In this document: piece by piece, positions 22,561 through 35,160 of the stretch | How positions within the stretch are numbered: position 1 is the first letter of the stretch | Layout of the letters: each line of letters opens with the position of its first letter | Assembly: GCA_964036315.1 (NCBI GenBank) | Contig: OZ038478.1 | Location: forward strand, 148,874,683-148,938,682 | From: Acanthosepion esculentum | Lineage: Eukaryota; Mollusca; Cephalopoda; Sepiida; Sepiidae | Direction of reading: 5' to 3' | Length of the DNA: 64,000 nucleotides | Notes under the pieces: generated by a model | Told to the model about the DNA's origin: nothing | Database searches by the model: none | What the model saw: only the letters and a program-made list of their open reading frames with translations | Translations under genes and position numbers: made by a program

Positions 22561-23868
22561 TTCCTCTATGAGGAAATGGTTGTAGAATCGAAAATAATAT
22601 TTTTGTTGATAATATTTCACCTTTCGACTCTATGAAGACAGCTGATGGGAAATAGCAGCTCCAGCCATGACATGCCAATAGTATTCCAATTTGTTTCTGA
22701 TCTGATTCTTGCAATAAAAGTATTGCCATATAATTATAATACTTAGTTAGTGATATATTCAGTAATGAAATATATATATACACATATTTTTACTTACAGT
22801 AATAATGTTATACTATATATGTAATTATCGGGTAGAATTTTGAATAAAGTAGTGATGAAGAGATGTTGATCATATTCGATATTATATGTATTTCTAAAGA
22901 AGAATATAAAATTTATAAATATTAACATATTCCCCCATTTTTGAAGAATAATATATTGCAATCAGAAAATGATAGTAAATTTGTTCTGACATAAGATTGG
23001 GTTCTTCTCTATCAGGTTTTGCATTGTCTTGCCATAAATCAGTAGGTTAGATAAGTATTTGGAAAAATCCGTTTCTGAAGATTTTGCAAAGACAAGATTC
23101 TGGGAAAAAACAATTTTCAAAGTGGAAGTAACAGTTGGAGAAAATAATATTTTATATTCATGTTTGATGTCTCTCTCAAAGCGTCATCTTCAGACGTCAT
23201 TTTGTGTTGCGTGAACGGAGTTGGGCGGAAAATGGATCATCTTTCATAATGAAAGACACAAAAGACAATCACATTTGTTTGCAGAAACTCTAAGAGAGTG
23301 TTTTTTAAGATTCTTATTATTCATTCATGTTATGTACACAAAGGCAACTAGACGACTACATTAAGGATGACATGAAATTACGTCTACTTGATGTAGTATT
23401 AGAGGTGGAATTATATGTATATATGTAAAAAGCATCTTTAGATTTTATGCTATGTTAACCTTTTTCTTATACACTTCCTTTCTCTCCGTCAGTGTTCATT
23501 TTAGTTTCTTAATATTTTCCTCTATTTTATGCATAATATGTTTTCTTTTGTTTACCTGTTCCTTGCTTCGTATTTTTCTTGATTCCCTTCTTTTAGAACC
23601 CCTTGCTTTGTTTGTCTGTTGCCGTTTTAATCATTTTATCACTGTTCTTAATATGACTAGTTTCAGTGACGTTTTAGGTAATAAGTTTTTTTTACTCCAT
23701 TTCATTTTCCACCATTTTCAGTTTCTTTTCCATTGTTTCTTCTAAATATTTCTGCTTCTCATTTGCTAATTCTTTTTAACTCGTCTCATTCCTGATTAAT
23801 ATTGTATCTTCCATGAACTGCAAAATGTACTGTTGTCATATTTTAGATTTGACTATTTCTCTCTTTTA
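22561..23868. other. Gene-less AT-rich stretch
   Basis: No gene recognised; the Phe/Leu-rich open frame at 23,452-23,745 reads a T/C-rich tract. A CTGAAGA on the minus strand at about 23,182-23,188 is followed by a poor hairpin and AAAC; I do not call it a ribozyme. Confidence 0.5.
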
Positions 23869-23991
23869 CAGGGTGCGGTAGAAGTAACTGACAAATACTT
23901 GTAAGACATTAATGGCATTAGTAGTTTCATCTAGCTAATGTCTTAGAATTATGTGAGAGGTAATTCTGGTGTGTTTTTCTATCACACCCTG
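23869..23991. repeat. Small MITE-like element, TIR CAGGGTG
   Basis: A 123-bp block starting CAGGGTGCGGTAGAA and ending TTCTATCACACCCTG, with a second inner pair TAAGACATTA/TAATGTCTTA. CAGGGTG-type ends occur in mariner-derived MITEs. No clear target duplication. Confidence 0.6.
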
Positions 23992-24187
23992 AACTTATAT
24001 TCATAATTTATTTGTCATTTCATTTGTCTCTCAATTTCTATGCATGTTCTTCACTATTATCTAACTCATCTATCAATGATAATTATTCATAGATGCGTTC
24101 TGACACTGTTTTCAAAAGCACTACGTATTCAAACAATACATGCTGACAGAAGAATTACATTTTGTTTGAAATAACCGAGGTTGTTTT

Positions 24188-24616
<429 letters not shown>

Positions 24617-24720
24617 ATTTAAGCTCCACTTCTGTATGGAGCACTGTTTTAAAAAAATAAAAAACAAAAATACTAAAGAACTCTGTATTATTTACCTAAC
24701 GTGTCCTGTCCTATATTTCT
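24617..24720 (-). repeat. Tail of the F3 family
   Basis: Continues the match to 16,735-16,820 outside the palindrome (TGTATGGAGCACTGT, TTACCTAACGTGTCC). Confidence 0.55.
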
Positions 24721-24734
24721 ACATATCTGAATAC

Positions 24735-24840
<106 letters not shown>

Positions 24841-24959
24841 TATATGTGTGTTCGTGTGTGTCTGTGTGTAATTTTGCGTTAGTTTCTTCCATCTGTTATG
24901 TCTTCATCCGCTTATTAAAATATTTAGAAAAACGTACTTTTAAGCATGCACATTAACGC

Positions 24960-26355
24960 AAATCACAGACAAGTACACGCTTCTCGAAGACAAATTCGAT
25001 TTGATTCATACATCTCTATTTCTTCATTCTTTTCGTTATCATTATAATCCGACAATCCACAATAAAAAAATGAGTACATTCAAGAACCGTAATTCCATAC
25101 TTGAACGCCATGTTATAAATATTTTTTGCAAACAGAGGGACGTCGATGTTTTAATTTATCGCTCTCACTACAAGACCCAATATTTATGATGTATGAACCT
25201 GCAACGCTTCTTTTTAAATCAGACACACTCGGAGAATTAGTGTATGCTGAGCGTCTGCGTCAGATGTCAAAAAACATATCATATGAAATAAATTGGCATT
25301 CGCATACCTGTAAAATATGTCACTGTTATTCCCTTTGCTCAAATTTTAAGAGTTTGTTTCAGAAATAGTCGGCGTTTACTTCGACAGGCGGCGTTTTACT
25401 TAGACACGTGAAAGATTTTACAATCTGGCCTATATTTCACTGTAGTCATCAGTGGCGAGTTTGTATTCGGTTACAGTTGATTTTAAAATATCCAGAATTT
25501 ATACATGTGAATCACTCCGATCAAACAAAAACGAAAAATTATGCCACCATAGAAAATGTGAGAGTTTCATCTAAAATCTATCGCGTGTAAAGACTGCGAG
25601 GTTTGCGATTACAATCGCAATGGAAGTATAAATTGGGAATGACATTGTCTTGTGCATTCTCGATATTTGCATCTATTTTGATGAAAAGGGACAGAGCCAT
25701 GCCTTAGAGACGGTGGGATTTGGCAGTGAAGAGGTCCAAGAGTTTCAGTGAAATTAGCAGATATGCATTTAGGTTAATTGTTCTGTCAGAAATACTATCG
25801 GGAATGTAAAGCTTTGATGCTTACGTATATTAGCCCTTGTATGAGTTCTGCTTATATGGCAAGACTGTGCGCATGAGGATAGCAATTATGAGAGTAAATA
25901 ATATGAAAAACTGCTCAGGTCCAATTCTTGAAACGACAAATCGCCTATACACCAAGCAATAAGACAGAAATTACATTAGCATAATTAAGTTTAACCGATA
26001 GGCGTAAGCAACTGAAACAAAATATTTTCAGCATTTTCCCTTGATGAACACATTTTAGAAGATATAACGAAAATGGATTACATATTCGAAGTCCTAATGC
26101 GTTAAATAATTTCTATATAAAGGGGCTGAAAATATCGATGGATAAGGTAGAATGCAATTGATGATATGGAGATTCTCAATATATTGATGCAGAATCATCA
26201 TTTTTAATGATTTGTTTCACATCATGCTTTAATCATTTCACCCGAAGCAAGGCGATAAAGCCACTAACACGCAAGGGGTTACAGAGTATTAGTGAATATG
26301 ATGAAAAAGAATATGGAGGTGATAGAACAATAAATGAACAATAATTAAGAACACA
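24960..26355. other. Unassigned stretch
   Basis: Open frames of 60-80 codons overlap at 25,001-25,590. I recognise no domain in them. No RNA or repeat is seen. Confidence 0.4.
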
Positions 26356-26359
26356 GAAG

Positions 26360-26600
26360 GTACCGATTTACATTTAATTTTGAAGATCGAATTTGAGAGT
26401 GAAGCAAGAAGCCGGAAGTGATTTCCACAAACAAGTACAAAATATAACAATTTTAGAATATAACTGACGGTTGTATCTAGCCATTAACTTAAATAAGTTC
26501 ACCATAGAAGAAAATCCATCAGAACAATTACCATGAAAGTAACTATAGCGTATTCTAAATATAAAGCAGGCGCACAAGACCAGATGTTGCAGCAATATTC
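26360..26600 (-). pseudogene. CR1/Jockey-type pol C-terminal fragment
   Basis: Minus-strand translation FIFRIRYSYFHGNCSDGFSS ... IFCTCLWKSLPASCF matches the region after the thumb of CR1-like polyproteins (compare the better preserved copy at 36,350-36,900, with LCLFYKYFHRNCS and SFMSRTSRLW). One short open frame of 73 codons; the RT itself is absent. Confidence 0.6.
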
Positions 26601-26689
26601 AAAGCAAGGATGAATTTGCTTATAGATATGTAAGATAAATTATGTCGGAAAAACTGTTTATCTCGGCACAGTAATAAAATAGAAAATGC

Positions 26690-26970
26690 TGATTTTCATT
26701 GAAATTAAGATTACATTGGTGACATAGAAGCAGGAAACTAGAAAAGATTTCCACAAGAGAGAAATGCGATAGAAGAAACTGTTAGCATAGAACGGACGAT
26801 TAAACGTAGGCAGTTAGTCTATTAAATGATGGTAATTGCCATCAATCTTCCACTGTTCTTAAATTCGTAAAGTCAACGTACCACAGAGGAAAGGTCATCA
26901 GAACAGCTAACATGAATGCATTTATTAAAAAGGCACAGGGAAGATAAGTTATGGTGGTAACTGAAGCCGA
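26690..26970 (-). pseudogene. Second, more decayed CR1-type C-terminal fragment
   Basis: Minus strand shows CSDDLSS-like and FLLWKSFLVSCF-like pieces in the same order as in the neighbour at 26,360-26,600. Probably another copy of the same family. Confidence 0.4.
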
Positions 26971-27658
26971 AATACCAGGCCGGGATCAATAAAGTTACAT
27001 ATTATTCTTTGGATTTTATCCTGAATCACTACATATATAGCAGGAGCGCCAGACAAACTGTAAATGTTAAAAAGAGAGGAAACTGAAGCGATAAAGTTAA
27101 AACATCACCGAATCTTTAAATGTATAATCTAATTCTAAGTAAAATATATCTTAAATAATCACAGTCAGTTTATCTTTCTTTTAGTTTTATTTAAATGTGA
27201 TTCTATCGTTTAGACAGAAATTACAATAAGTTTAAATATTAATAGAAACTGCATATCTGAAAGAAGGAATTTAAAATCATCAAATTGTAGTAGGCATAGC
27301 GAAAAAATCAGTTGCTATTTAATATTGCGTCGTAGTGATACACCTAATAAACTATGCTTTTATTCATATCAGGTAGTCAGGAGATGGTATTATTCTCTTC
27401 TTTTGTGCCCCAATGTAAAAAACCATCAATAGTACAACATTCCTACCTGGTAAGAAACATTGTTGAAAAAAAATCAAAGACGGCCTGATTTCCTAATCGA
27501 CTTGCTTGCTAAGATAACGAAGAAGGGATCATAACTAACAAAATGGACTTTTGGTGAGTGTTAACTCATCATCAACTTAAGCAAAATAACAAGAAGGATC
27601 CGCTAATATCTTTTGGAAAGTTTATCACTATAAAATAATAGTTAAATAACTAATTTTC
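26971..27658. other. Gene-less AT-rich stretch
   Basis: Nothing recognised. Confidence 0.5.
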
Positions 27659-27926
27659 TGTTGTGTAGGATCCACCTAATCTGCATAGGTGACAACCAAC
27701 TATATAAATAATGGTTGGTACCGGGAGACGGGAGGAAGAATCACGAGATCCAACTAGAGACTCTGATCGACTGCGACTAGTCAACACATTCTCCAGGAAT
27801 GTCTTCCCAGAAATATACAGAAATACTATATGTACTTATTGTGTACACTTTCTTGTTATAATACAATCTTGTTCTAAGTACATTTTGTGTTGCATTATTA
27901 TTCCATGCAATAGGCGAGATTCAACA
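27659..27926 (+). repeat. Possible solo LTR or LTR-like promoter block
   Basis: A 268-bp block begins TGTTGTGTAGGATCC and ends GATTCAACA, giving TG...CA termini with a 5-bp inverted end (TGTTG/CAACA). Inside is a TATA-like TATATAAATA at about 27,701. It is less AT-rich than its flanks. No target duplication and no second LTR are seen. An ATG follows at 27,927 with a short frame. It could instead be a host promoter or 5' exon. Confidence 0.4.
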
Positions 27927-28320
27927 ATGAGTCAAGACTCAACAGTTTCACAGGAAGAAAATAATATTGGAATGCTGAATGTTAGAATCTGAAACTGAAT
28001 CATGGAGATTTATTCATAGCAATTATTCATATACGTACTTCTAAATTAGTCCAGAAATGTCTTCCTAAAATGTAATAAAGAGATTTGAATCCCAATAAAT
28101 ATAAACTGCGTCTAAAGATTATATGCAAAAGAGGTATTGTCAAATATTTTATGTAAAATTCATAGATATGTGTTATCCAATGAAATAATTTGTACTATTA
28201 TGTATAGCGAGTAAGCATGAAAGCAATTTAGTCCCAATTTTCAAATTCCGATTGATATTTAGTATTTTATCAGTAGTTGTAGCAATTTGCAGTGTCAAGA
28301 GATTATCTAGAATTTAGTAT
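27927..28320. other. Gene-less stretch between LTR-like block and Tc1 element
   Basis: A 21-codon frame from 27,927 has no recognisable function. No terminal inverted repeat of the neighbouring Tc1 element could be identified here. Confidence 0.4.
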
Positions 28321-28321
28321 T

Positions 28322-29328
28322 ATGTCTCGTAAAAAAGAACTAACAATGAATGAAAAGAACTATATAATCAAAAAATTAGCATAAAGGAAAGTCTTCGCTT
28401 CAAATCTCTAAAGATTTGAAAAGGGATAATCGAACAATCAAGAAAATATGTCAAATGGGAATTCAACCAAGAAGAAAAGTCTCAGGCTGAATTCAGGAAA
28501 TCAAAAAAGCGAGATCTATCACATATCCGAAGAGAATTAATAAGAAACACAAATGCGTCAAGTGTGTTCATATTTGAGGCCGCTGGAGTTCCTATGGTGT
28601 CAGGGGAAACAAGGTGTAAAGCATTAAGGAAGTTTGCAGATGTAAAAAGTAAAATAAAGAAACCAATTTTAACAAAAAATCATAAGGAAAGAAGATTGCA
28701 GTGGGCAAAAAAATACAGGAAAACTGATTTCAGTAAAGTGCTTTTTACAGACGAATCAAGGATAACCCTCGATGGGCCCGATGGGTGGGATGGAGAATGG
28801 GTTTGCAAGCAACATGACTCAACAAAATTTTTTAAAAGCCAACAAGGCGGCGGTGGGATCATGATATGGGTTGGGATTATTGGTAATGAGCTCGTGGGTC
28901 CATTTAAACTGAAAGACGGGGATAAATGAATTCCAAAATTTACTGTGATTTTCTAGAGCAATATTTCTTTGAATGACTTAATAACCAGTCTTTAGCCAAG
29001 CGTAGATCTATGATCTCTCTGCAAGACAACGCAACAAGTCATGCATCAAAGTTTACTAAATCCTGGTTGAAAGAAAAGGGATTTGTTGAAGATTCTCTTA
29101 TGGACTGGCCTTCAAATATCTGTGACTTGAATCGCATTGAGAACCTGTGGAGCATCTACAACAGTGATATTTTCTTCTAATGGAAGGCAATTCAACAGCA
29201 AGTGACCTCTGGGAGGCAGTTAAAGTTGCTGCAAACAATTACCAGCCGCTAAAATTGCAAATTTAACATCAGATGTTGACAATAGACTGCTAGGAGTCAT
29301 TGAAAAGAAAGGAACATTTGTGCAATAA
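28322..29328 (+). pseudogene. Tc1-like transposase of DD37E type, broken
   Basis: Starts MSRKKELTMNEKNYIIKKLA (28,322) and ends GVIEKKGTFVQ, stop at 29,326, near the expected length of a Tc1-type transposase. The N-terminal HTH part is full of stops and shifts. Codons 28,564-28,929 form an intact 121-codon frame with RLQWAKKYRKTDFSKVLFTDESRI (first Asp) and GGGGIMIWVGIIGNELVGPF. After a stop, LQDNATSHASKF (second Asp) and CDLNRIENLWS (Glu) follow, with 37 residues between Asp and Glu. The usual SPDLNP is altered. TIRs were not found by eye. Confidence 0.85.
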
Positions 29329-29339
29329 ATTTGAAGCGG

Positions 29340-31050
29340 TTCTTATTATTTTCCGTTAATATATCTTTTATTTTTAAAATAATTTTTGTTTATGTTTTTC
29401 CTTTAAGAAATTGACGAATTTGTTCTAAGATCTTTTCATATTATTTTTTTACATTAGTTTTACAAGGTATAATAATGTAAATGTATCAAAATAAATAGTT
29501 GCAAATAAACTACTGACAGTGAAATTAGTCTGTTTTGTTAACTTAGTAAAATTTCTTCCAACCAAAAGCAATAGTTTTCTCGATCACTATATATCTAAGT
29601 TAATAATATTGAGTCGAATCTAAACAACGCTATAATAGGACTTTTAACATTAAAGACGAAACTCTTTATACCAATTCATAACTTGCATATAATCTCTAGT
29701 CGCAGATTATATGGAATGAACTGAAATTTTTAAGAGCAAGAAAACAGTGGTATCCATAATAATTTCGAGAAAATTCAATTACTATATTTTCTTTGGAATT
29801 ATTTGCAATAAATAAAAATAGAATATGCCAATAATGTTTGAGTAGTATATTATATATTTTGTTCTATACATGAAGATACATCGAAAAACAAGTACGCGTA
29901 TGCATACATTGTATAACGGTAATGCAGTATTAAAGTAAAATGAACAAAACGAGGAAAATTAATATTAAAACAAATTTAATATGAACATCTAATATAAATT
30001 GTCAAGTAATTATTTTATAAATTAAAAAATAAATGATTTACAAATCATATTAAAGGTACATATTATTACGACTTCATGTGTGAACATAATTTTGATCCCC
30101 GTAATACTGAAAAACATCAAATAATGGAAGAGGGGAAATTCTTCTACAGTTATTGGCTTGAGGCGGATGCATAAAGCTATGTTTCCCGAATCTCTTTCCA
30201 TACAAACTGACAGCCTAATACCACCAGATCTTATTGAAAATAGTTTTTTTTCTACACTGGAAAATGTTGGGAAGTCGACAATTTCAGAATTCACTTGTCA
30301 TTATAAAGACTTATATCAGGACAGTTTTCTTATGAAATCAGAATATATGTATATTTGGTACAGAGCTTGAATTGGATTACACACGTCAAGTCTCCTTGTG
30401 TGCGGAGGCGTATTTATGAAAAATGTAATTGCAAAAACATACAAATGTATTTAATTCCTGAACGCATACAAGCACGCATAATATTACGTATTCTGTTAAA
30501 CAATTTCAAAAAGAAAAAGAAGACATTTTGTTTACAGTCATCAGTCGGAGAATTATTCTTATCTTTCTTGTTATTAAAAGGTTTTCACTTTCGTACTCTT
30601 CAGCCTTCATCATGTACTTGTCGATCTGGGTAAATTACTAGCAATTTCGAAAATTAACTTTTTTCTAATTTATGTCTTATTTGAGGATGGCCCAGCACCA
30701 ATGTCTTCTATATTCTAATGAAGTTCATAAAGGAAAATGATAGAAAAAAGGTCCACAGGAACTGGACATTATTTCTTACATTTCGAGTTTTCTATTGGAT
30801 TTTTAAGATCCAGAATGAAAATATTTTTAAAAAATTTTGAAGTTACTGTTCAGATCTTTGTGAAACTCTGGACTTTTATGTTTTTTAATTTTTGATAGAA
30901 TCATTCTGTTCTGGTTTATCACTAAATATAATCGAGACCTCAAAACGTAACAATGAGTAAGATGAAGACTTCCTATATAATGTTAACACCACCATACGGA
31001 CAATCATCAGTGTAAAAGAAATATTTAAAAATATATATATATAAAATAAA
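29340..31050. other. Gene-less AT-rich stretch
   Basis: No gene, RNA or repeat recognised. The open frames at 30,022-30,633 have no domain. Confidence 0.5.
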
Positions 31051-31052
31051 TA

Positions 31053-31941
31053 CGAGGGCCATTCAATAAATAAGGTGATATTTTCGGTATAAGGACTTCT
31101 AATACAGATAGAAGCTTACTTTTTTAATTTTTTTTGTTTTACTTCTGTTTCACATGGATATAATTTATTTTGCAGATAAATAACTTTCAGTGTTTTGGCG
31201 ATTAACAAAGATGGCCGACCAAGAAGCATGCTCCAGGATTGAACAGCGGTCAGTTATCAATTTTTGGTTGCTGAAGGGTGTAAACCAGTTGAAATTCATA
31301 GGAGAATGTCAACTGTGTATGGTGCCACAGGTTTCAGTAAAAGAAATGTCTACAAGTGGGCTAAATCTTTTAAAGAAGGGCGGAGCAGTGTTGAGGATGA
31401 AGACAGGCCTGGGAAGCGTACAGAAGTGAGGTCTACTGAGGTGATCGAATCAGTCAATGACCTCATTCAGTCTGGAAGAAGGGTGTCAGTGGATGACATT
31501 GCAAGGACTTTGAACTTATCTGTTGGGACAGCACACAAGGTTAGCTGCCGGTGGGTGCCAAAGATGCTTACTGCAGAGCACAAACAGCATAGCAGCCCAA
31601 ACGGTGCAGACCATCAACGAGCTGGGCTGGGAACTGCTCCCTCATCCCCCTTACAGCCCAGACCTTGCCCCTTCAGACTTTCACCTGTTTGGTCCCTTGA
31701 AAGCGTTCACGAGAGGCATGAAGTTTAAAAGTGTCGATGAAGTCAAAAGTGTTGTGAGCGACTGGCTGAGACATCAGTCCAAAGATTTTTACGCTGAGGG
31801 AATAGGGAAGCTTGTGCACAGATGGGAAAAGTGTGTGACAGTGCTGGGAGACTGCGTTGAAAAATTAAAAGAAAGTAAGCTTCTATCTGTATTAGAAGTC
31901 CTTATACCGAAAAATCCACCTTATTTATTGAATTATCCTTG
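31053..31941 (+). mobile_element. mariner element, internally deleted, with long TIRs
   Basis: Ends CGAGGGCCATTCAATAAATA and, inverted, AAGGATAATTCAATAAATA. The TIRs match over about 80 bp including GGTATAAGGACTTCTAATAC. TA dinucleotides flank both ends (31,051-31,052 and 31,942-31,943). At 889 bp it is roughly two thirds of a standard mariner. Confidence 0.93.
31210..31880 (+). pseudogene. mariner transposase with deleted catalytic core
   Basis: MADQEACSRIEQRSVINF starts at 31,210 and the HTH region VNQLKFIGECQ/KPVEIHRRMSTVYG continues in a second frame. SKRNVYKWAKSFKEGRSSV, DRPGK and VSVDDIARTLNLSVGTAHKV follow. About 9 codons are then lost before SCRWVPKMLTAEHKQH. From there the sequence jumps straight to AAQTVQTINELGWELLPHPP and SPDLAPSDFHLFGPLK, the last part of the DD34D domain. 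The segment holding the first two catalytic aspartates is missing. The deletion junction is near 31,590. The copy cannot encode an active enzyme but keeps both ends and could be moved in trans. Confidence 0.9.
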
Positions 31942-32005
31942 TATATTTCACAAAATGGCATAGTTAAATACTTATATGAATTAACATTAGGAATGCACAC
32001 AGACG

Positions 32006-32009
<4 letters not shown>

Positions 32010-32048
<39 letters not shown>
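32010..32048. repeat. (TA)n microsatellite
   Basis: TA tract beside half of foldback F1. Confidence 0.9.
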
Positions 32049-32053
<5 letters not shown>

Positions 32054-32104
32054 ACCTAGAGAGCCAGACAAACCTACCACGGTTTCACCTAAACGGATCG
32101 TCGT
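32049..32104 (+). repeat. Foldback F1, half copy
   Basis: Matches the left arm and loop of 21,755-21,867 (CCTAGAGAGCCAGACAAACC), then stops at the terminus of a PLE. Confidence 0.8.
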
Positions 32105-32499
32105 ATATTTGTGTATTTAGGCAGCAATCCTTCTTTCATGCTCATTTCATTAAAAACGACAGACGAAATGCTTTTATTTAGTTTTTTATACACTTTCTCA
32201 TGCGTTCTAATAATTTTTTCTTTTAGGATGATAAATTATATAAAAACTGTCTGAATTTTCTTTTTATCCGAGCGCTTTCGGCTATAAATTTATCCATTTT
32301 CAATTATTAATTTTAACTGTTAAAATTAGAAATAGTTTTTCGCATGTATGTTTTATAATATGTTTTCATTATTTTTTTGTTTCAAAACACCGTCAAGATA
32401 TTATATCCATGTTTAAAGTTAATATTATTAAGTGTTGGTTTGTTTGTTTTTATTAATAAAATATTTTGAACCTTTTTTCATGTAGATGTTGCTATTATA

Positions 32500-33000
32500 T
32501 TAGTGTTGTCGACAAGTATGTTCCGAATAGTGTCCGGAAGTCTCCATGAATATTTAAATGAGATCTAATTGAGCTATTGTCAGAAAGGTGTAGAGTTAGT
32601 CTGCGTGTCAAACATGTTGTAGTGTGGCCTATATGATTATTTACGAATTTTGATTCATCAGGAATACAATTCGTATCTAATATTTGCCCTATTTTATTTT
32701 GTTCTAGGAGGTGAATTATTATTTTTAACTATAAGGTTAGAGGTTTTAAATATTTTATAATAAATAATTAATCTATTTTTTGTTTTCTATTGTCAACTGG
32801 TGTTATGCATATTTTTATAATGTTCTTAATAATTTCTTATAATTTCCGTTCATCTGATTTTCATAAAAAATATTAATATTATTGTTTATGTTTCTATTCT
32901 CGCCGTTGGTATTAGCTACCTTAGACAAGAAACACCTAATGTGGAAATTCAACAATTGATTAGGAAATCTGTTATTAATCAGCGTTTGCTTTACATTTTT
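32500..33000 (-). pseudogene. Penelope-like thumb and GIY-YIG domain, decayed
   Basis: Minus-strand pieces in order: NVKQTLINNRFPN, HIRCFLSKV, FYENQMNGNYKK, then after several stops HIGHTTTCLTRRLTLHLSDNSS (the YIG-equivalent strand and catalytic Arg region) and FRNILVDNTNIIA. It carries multiple frameshifts. The last two pieces are the segment found inverted in copy A at 1650-1755. Confidence 0.8.
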
Positions 33001-33219
33001 TAATGCCGATGCGAAATGAATTTATTCAAACAAAGTATCTATAAACAATGAAACAAATGTTCTTAGCAAAGAGAAGAATTTTGAAACGCTATTGCATATT
33101 CATATGGTCAACTGAAAAATGAAACAAAGCAAGTTCAATTGACAATTGATGACAATTCCAGAATAAAGTAACTATAAACAAATTTTTCTATCCTCTGCAA
33201 GCCGCAATGTTGTAGAAAG

Positions 33220-34135
33220 CATTACAACGAACCATCGCCAGTGAGACACGCTGCAAGAGCCACTCCGTTTCGCGAGGCTCGTCCATTAATCGAGACGCCA
33301 TCGCGCCAATCCTCGGCAGGAACGCCATCGAACGAGGGCCAATAACACCAGAAGCCTCAACTGCCACAGGAGTAAAAATAATCTATCAGCAAGAGAAGAA
33401 TATTTAAGTATTTTTTTATCTCTGCGTCCCGGGCGATGACCCCGGCTCAGCCGCTGACCTGATCAAATTACCAGGCCGAAAATGTATCCGCACAGGTCGC
33501 ATCCCAAATCAACGACTTAACCATTTTAAAAGGGAAGATGGTAATGCCATCCCGCCGCTTTCCATCACCACGGTCGAGGCCTACGGGTTCGATTTGGGAA
33601 GGGAACCCAGCTGCAACCAAACCTCTTTTGATGATGTCGTTTATTGCAGCATGCCGTGGAAAGCGGCCGGCACTAGGATGACAGGAGAGAGGATGCAAAC
33701 CAAACACATCGATGGACGCTTCACATCTGCATCTGTGACGCTCTCATAATTAGAATCAAAGATGGATCGCGACTTCGACCCGAGAAGGGTACCGGTAGAT
33801 AAAGAGGGCACTGCCTTGAGCCAGGCGCCACTCCTCGGTTGTGAAGCATAGAGTAGACAGGCAAGGTGATGCTGATCCAGAGAGAGCCTCAAATTAGTAA
33901 AATTGGCCTCGCATTTTATTTTATCCCAGCTTTTTTGTTTTGATGTGTCTAATGGGATAGAAAGTAATTCTTGGGTCCAGCCGCTGCAAGCTTGTTCGAA
34001 AGAACTACCCGAGAAACACTGAGACGATCCACTGAGTATCTCATCAATTAACTCGTGACTGGACGAAAGTGAAGAAAGATATGCTGGAAGGGCCAAATCT
34101 ACCGCTGATCGAAGGCCCAGGCCTCCGAAACTCAA
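33220..34135 (-). pseudogene. C-terminal domain with PD-(D/E)xK-like motif, nested retrotransposon
   Basis: MSFGGLGLRSAVDLALPAYL opens a 164-codon frame (34,135-33,641). A second frame carries AGRFPRHAAINDIIKRGL and GLDRGDGKRRDGITIFPF, followed by a SLIWDATCADTF strand (about 33,670-33,470). Last come the out-of-frame pieces VEASGVIGPRSMAFL and ETEWLLQRVSLAMVR. The pattern RDG followed by WDAT resembles the RPD-x(n)-D core of restriction-like nucleases; here the usual PDG is RDG. Calling it a nuclease is inference. Confidence 0.7.
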
Positions 34136-34243
34136 AGGGAGCTTTGCCTGCCTCCAGCCTGTGTCGTCGAAATTGACGTTGCAAATTAGCTCCGCGCATC
34201 TCTTAACTGTGATATCTATCTCATTTAAGAAATCCTGTTTGAG

Positions 34244-35160
34244 TTACCAAGGAGCACTTCGGAGAGTGTAGAGGAAACTCGGTAGTGAAAAACTGTTCTT
34301 CAAGAGGAAAAGGGCTGGATGTGAATCAATTAGTTGCAATTTCTCAGTTATTCTTGTTAGAATGACGTGCTTAGTATCCCAACACTCACAAATTGCCAAT
34401 GGAAAGACTGGAGAACCAAGAATGTGTAATTCCACCTTAGGTGTTATATTTATATCCTCAAGGATGAGTCTGATATCCCGGATAGCACTCTCGAAATAAT
34501 CTGCATTATAATTCAAGTTTATTATCTCTGAATTGGACGAGTTAATCTCAAGAGATAAAGCAGGAATAACTCGTAGGAGGTCAGCAGCTACAGCCTCGAT
34601 GGATCCTCCCAAAGTTGCATCGTCAAGATACCATATATTGAAAGGAGAGGAAATGGAACGAACTACCCCGTCAATAGCCATCGCAAATAGTAGCGAACCA
34701 AGTGGATCACCTTGCTGGATTCAAGTAGCAGAAGAGATAATATTATGGGAGGCGATCAACATGCTTGGATGACTATACGAAAGATGAGCCAATTTAAATA
34801 TGGAAGAAGTCCGTTGATGGCAAACTTCCAGGGCATGATCCCTTCTGATGCTATTGAAAGCGTTTTTCATATCCAATTTTAATAAGATACGGGGCGGGGG
34901 AACAGGTGATGTATTCTCGAAAATGATCTTGTAGCATGAACCGCGGCTTCACATCCGCCTTGTATGCCTACCCCGAGCCTGACAGGTCGCAATTCATGCC
35001 CTATCTCCTTCACAACAACTTTACAAGCAATTTTTGCCGCGAGACGACGAAAAATGTTACCAACAGCGATAGGGCGGATACATCCGAAATTGCCTAAAGA
35101 GTGAGGTTGCCCTCAAAACTTCACTGGCATCTCTTTCGGTTGGTTCATTATATTGATGGA
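34244..35160 (-). pseudogene. Reverse transcriptase of the nested retrotransposon, broken
   Basis: Frames joined on the minus strand show ILLKLDMKNAFNSIRRDH (motif A with Asp, about 34,890), HLSYSHPSMLIASHNIISSAT, a TGA where the family has Gly, IQQGDPLGSLLFAMAIDG (motif B, about 34,710) and FNIWYLDDATLGGS (catalytic YLDD, about 34,630). The 145-codon frame 34,244-34,681 is intact and runs into the thumb (LYTLRSAPW). The N-terminal half, including most of the fingers, is shortened relative to relatives that I recall from other invertebrates. Confidence 0.85.

Noticed and set aside
23160..23215. CTGAAGA on the minus strand with a following hairpin
   Set aside because: Stem II is weak and GAAA reads CAAAC; could be a relic but not supportable.
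23452..23745. 97-codon Phe/Leu-rich frame
   Set aside because: Reads a T/C-rich tract; hydrophobicity follows composition.
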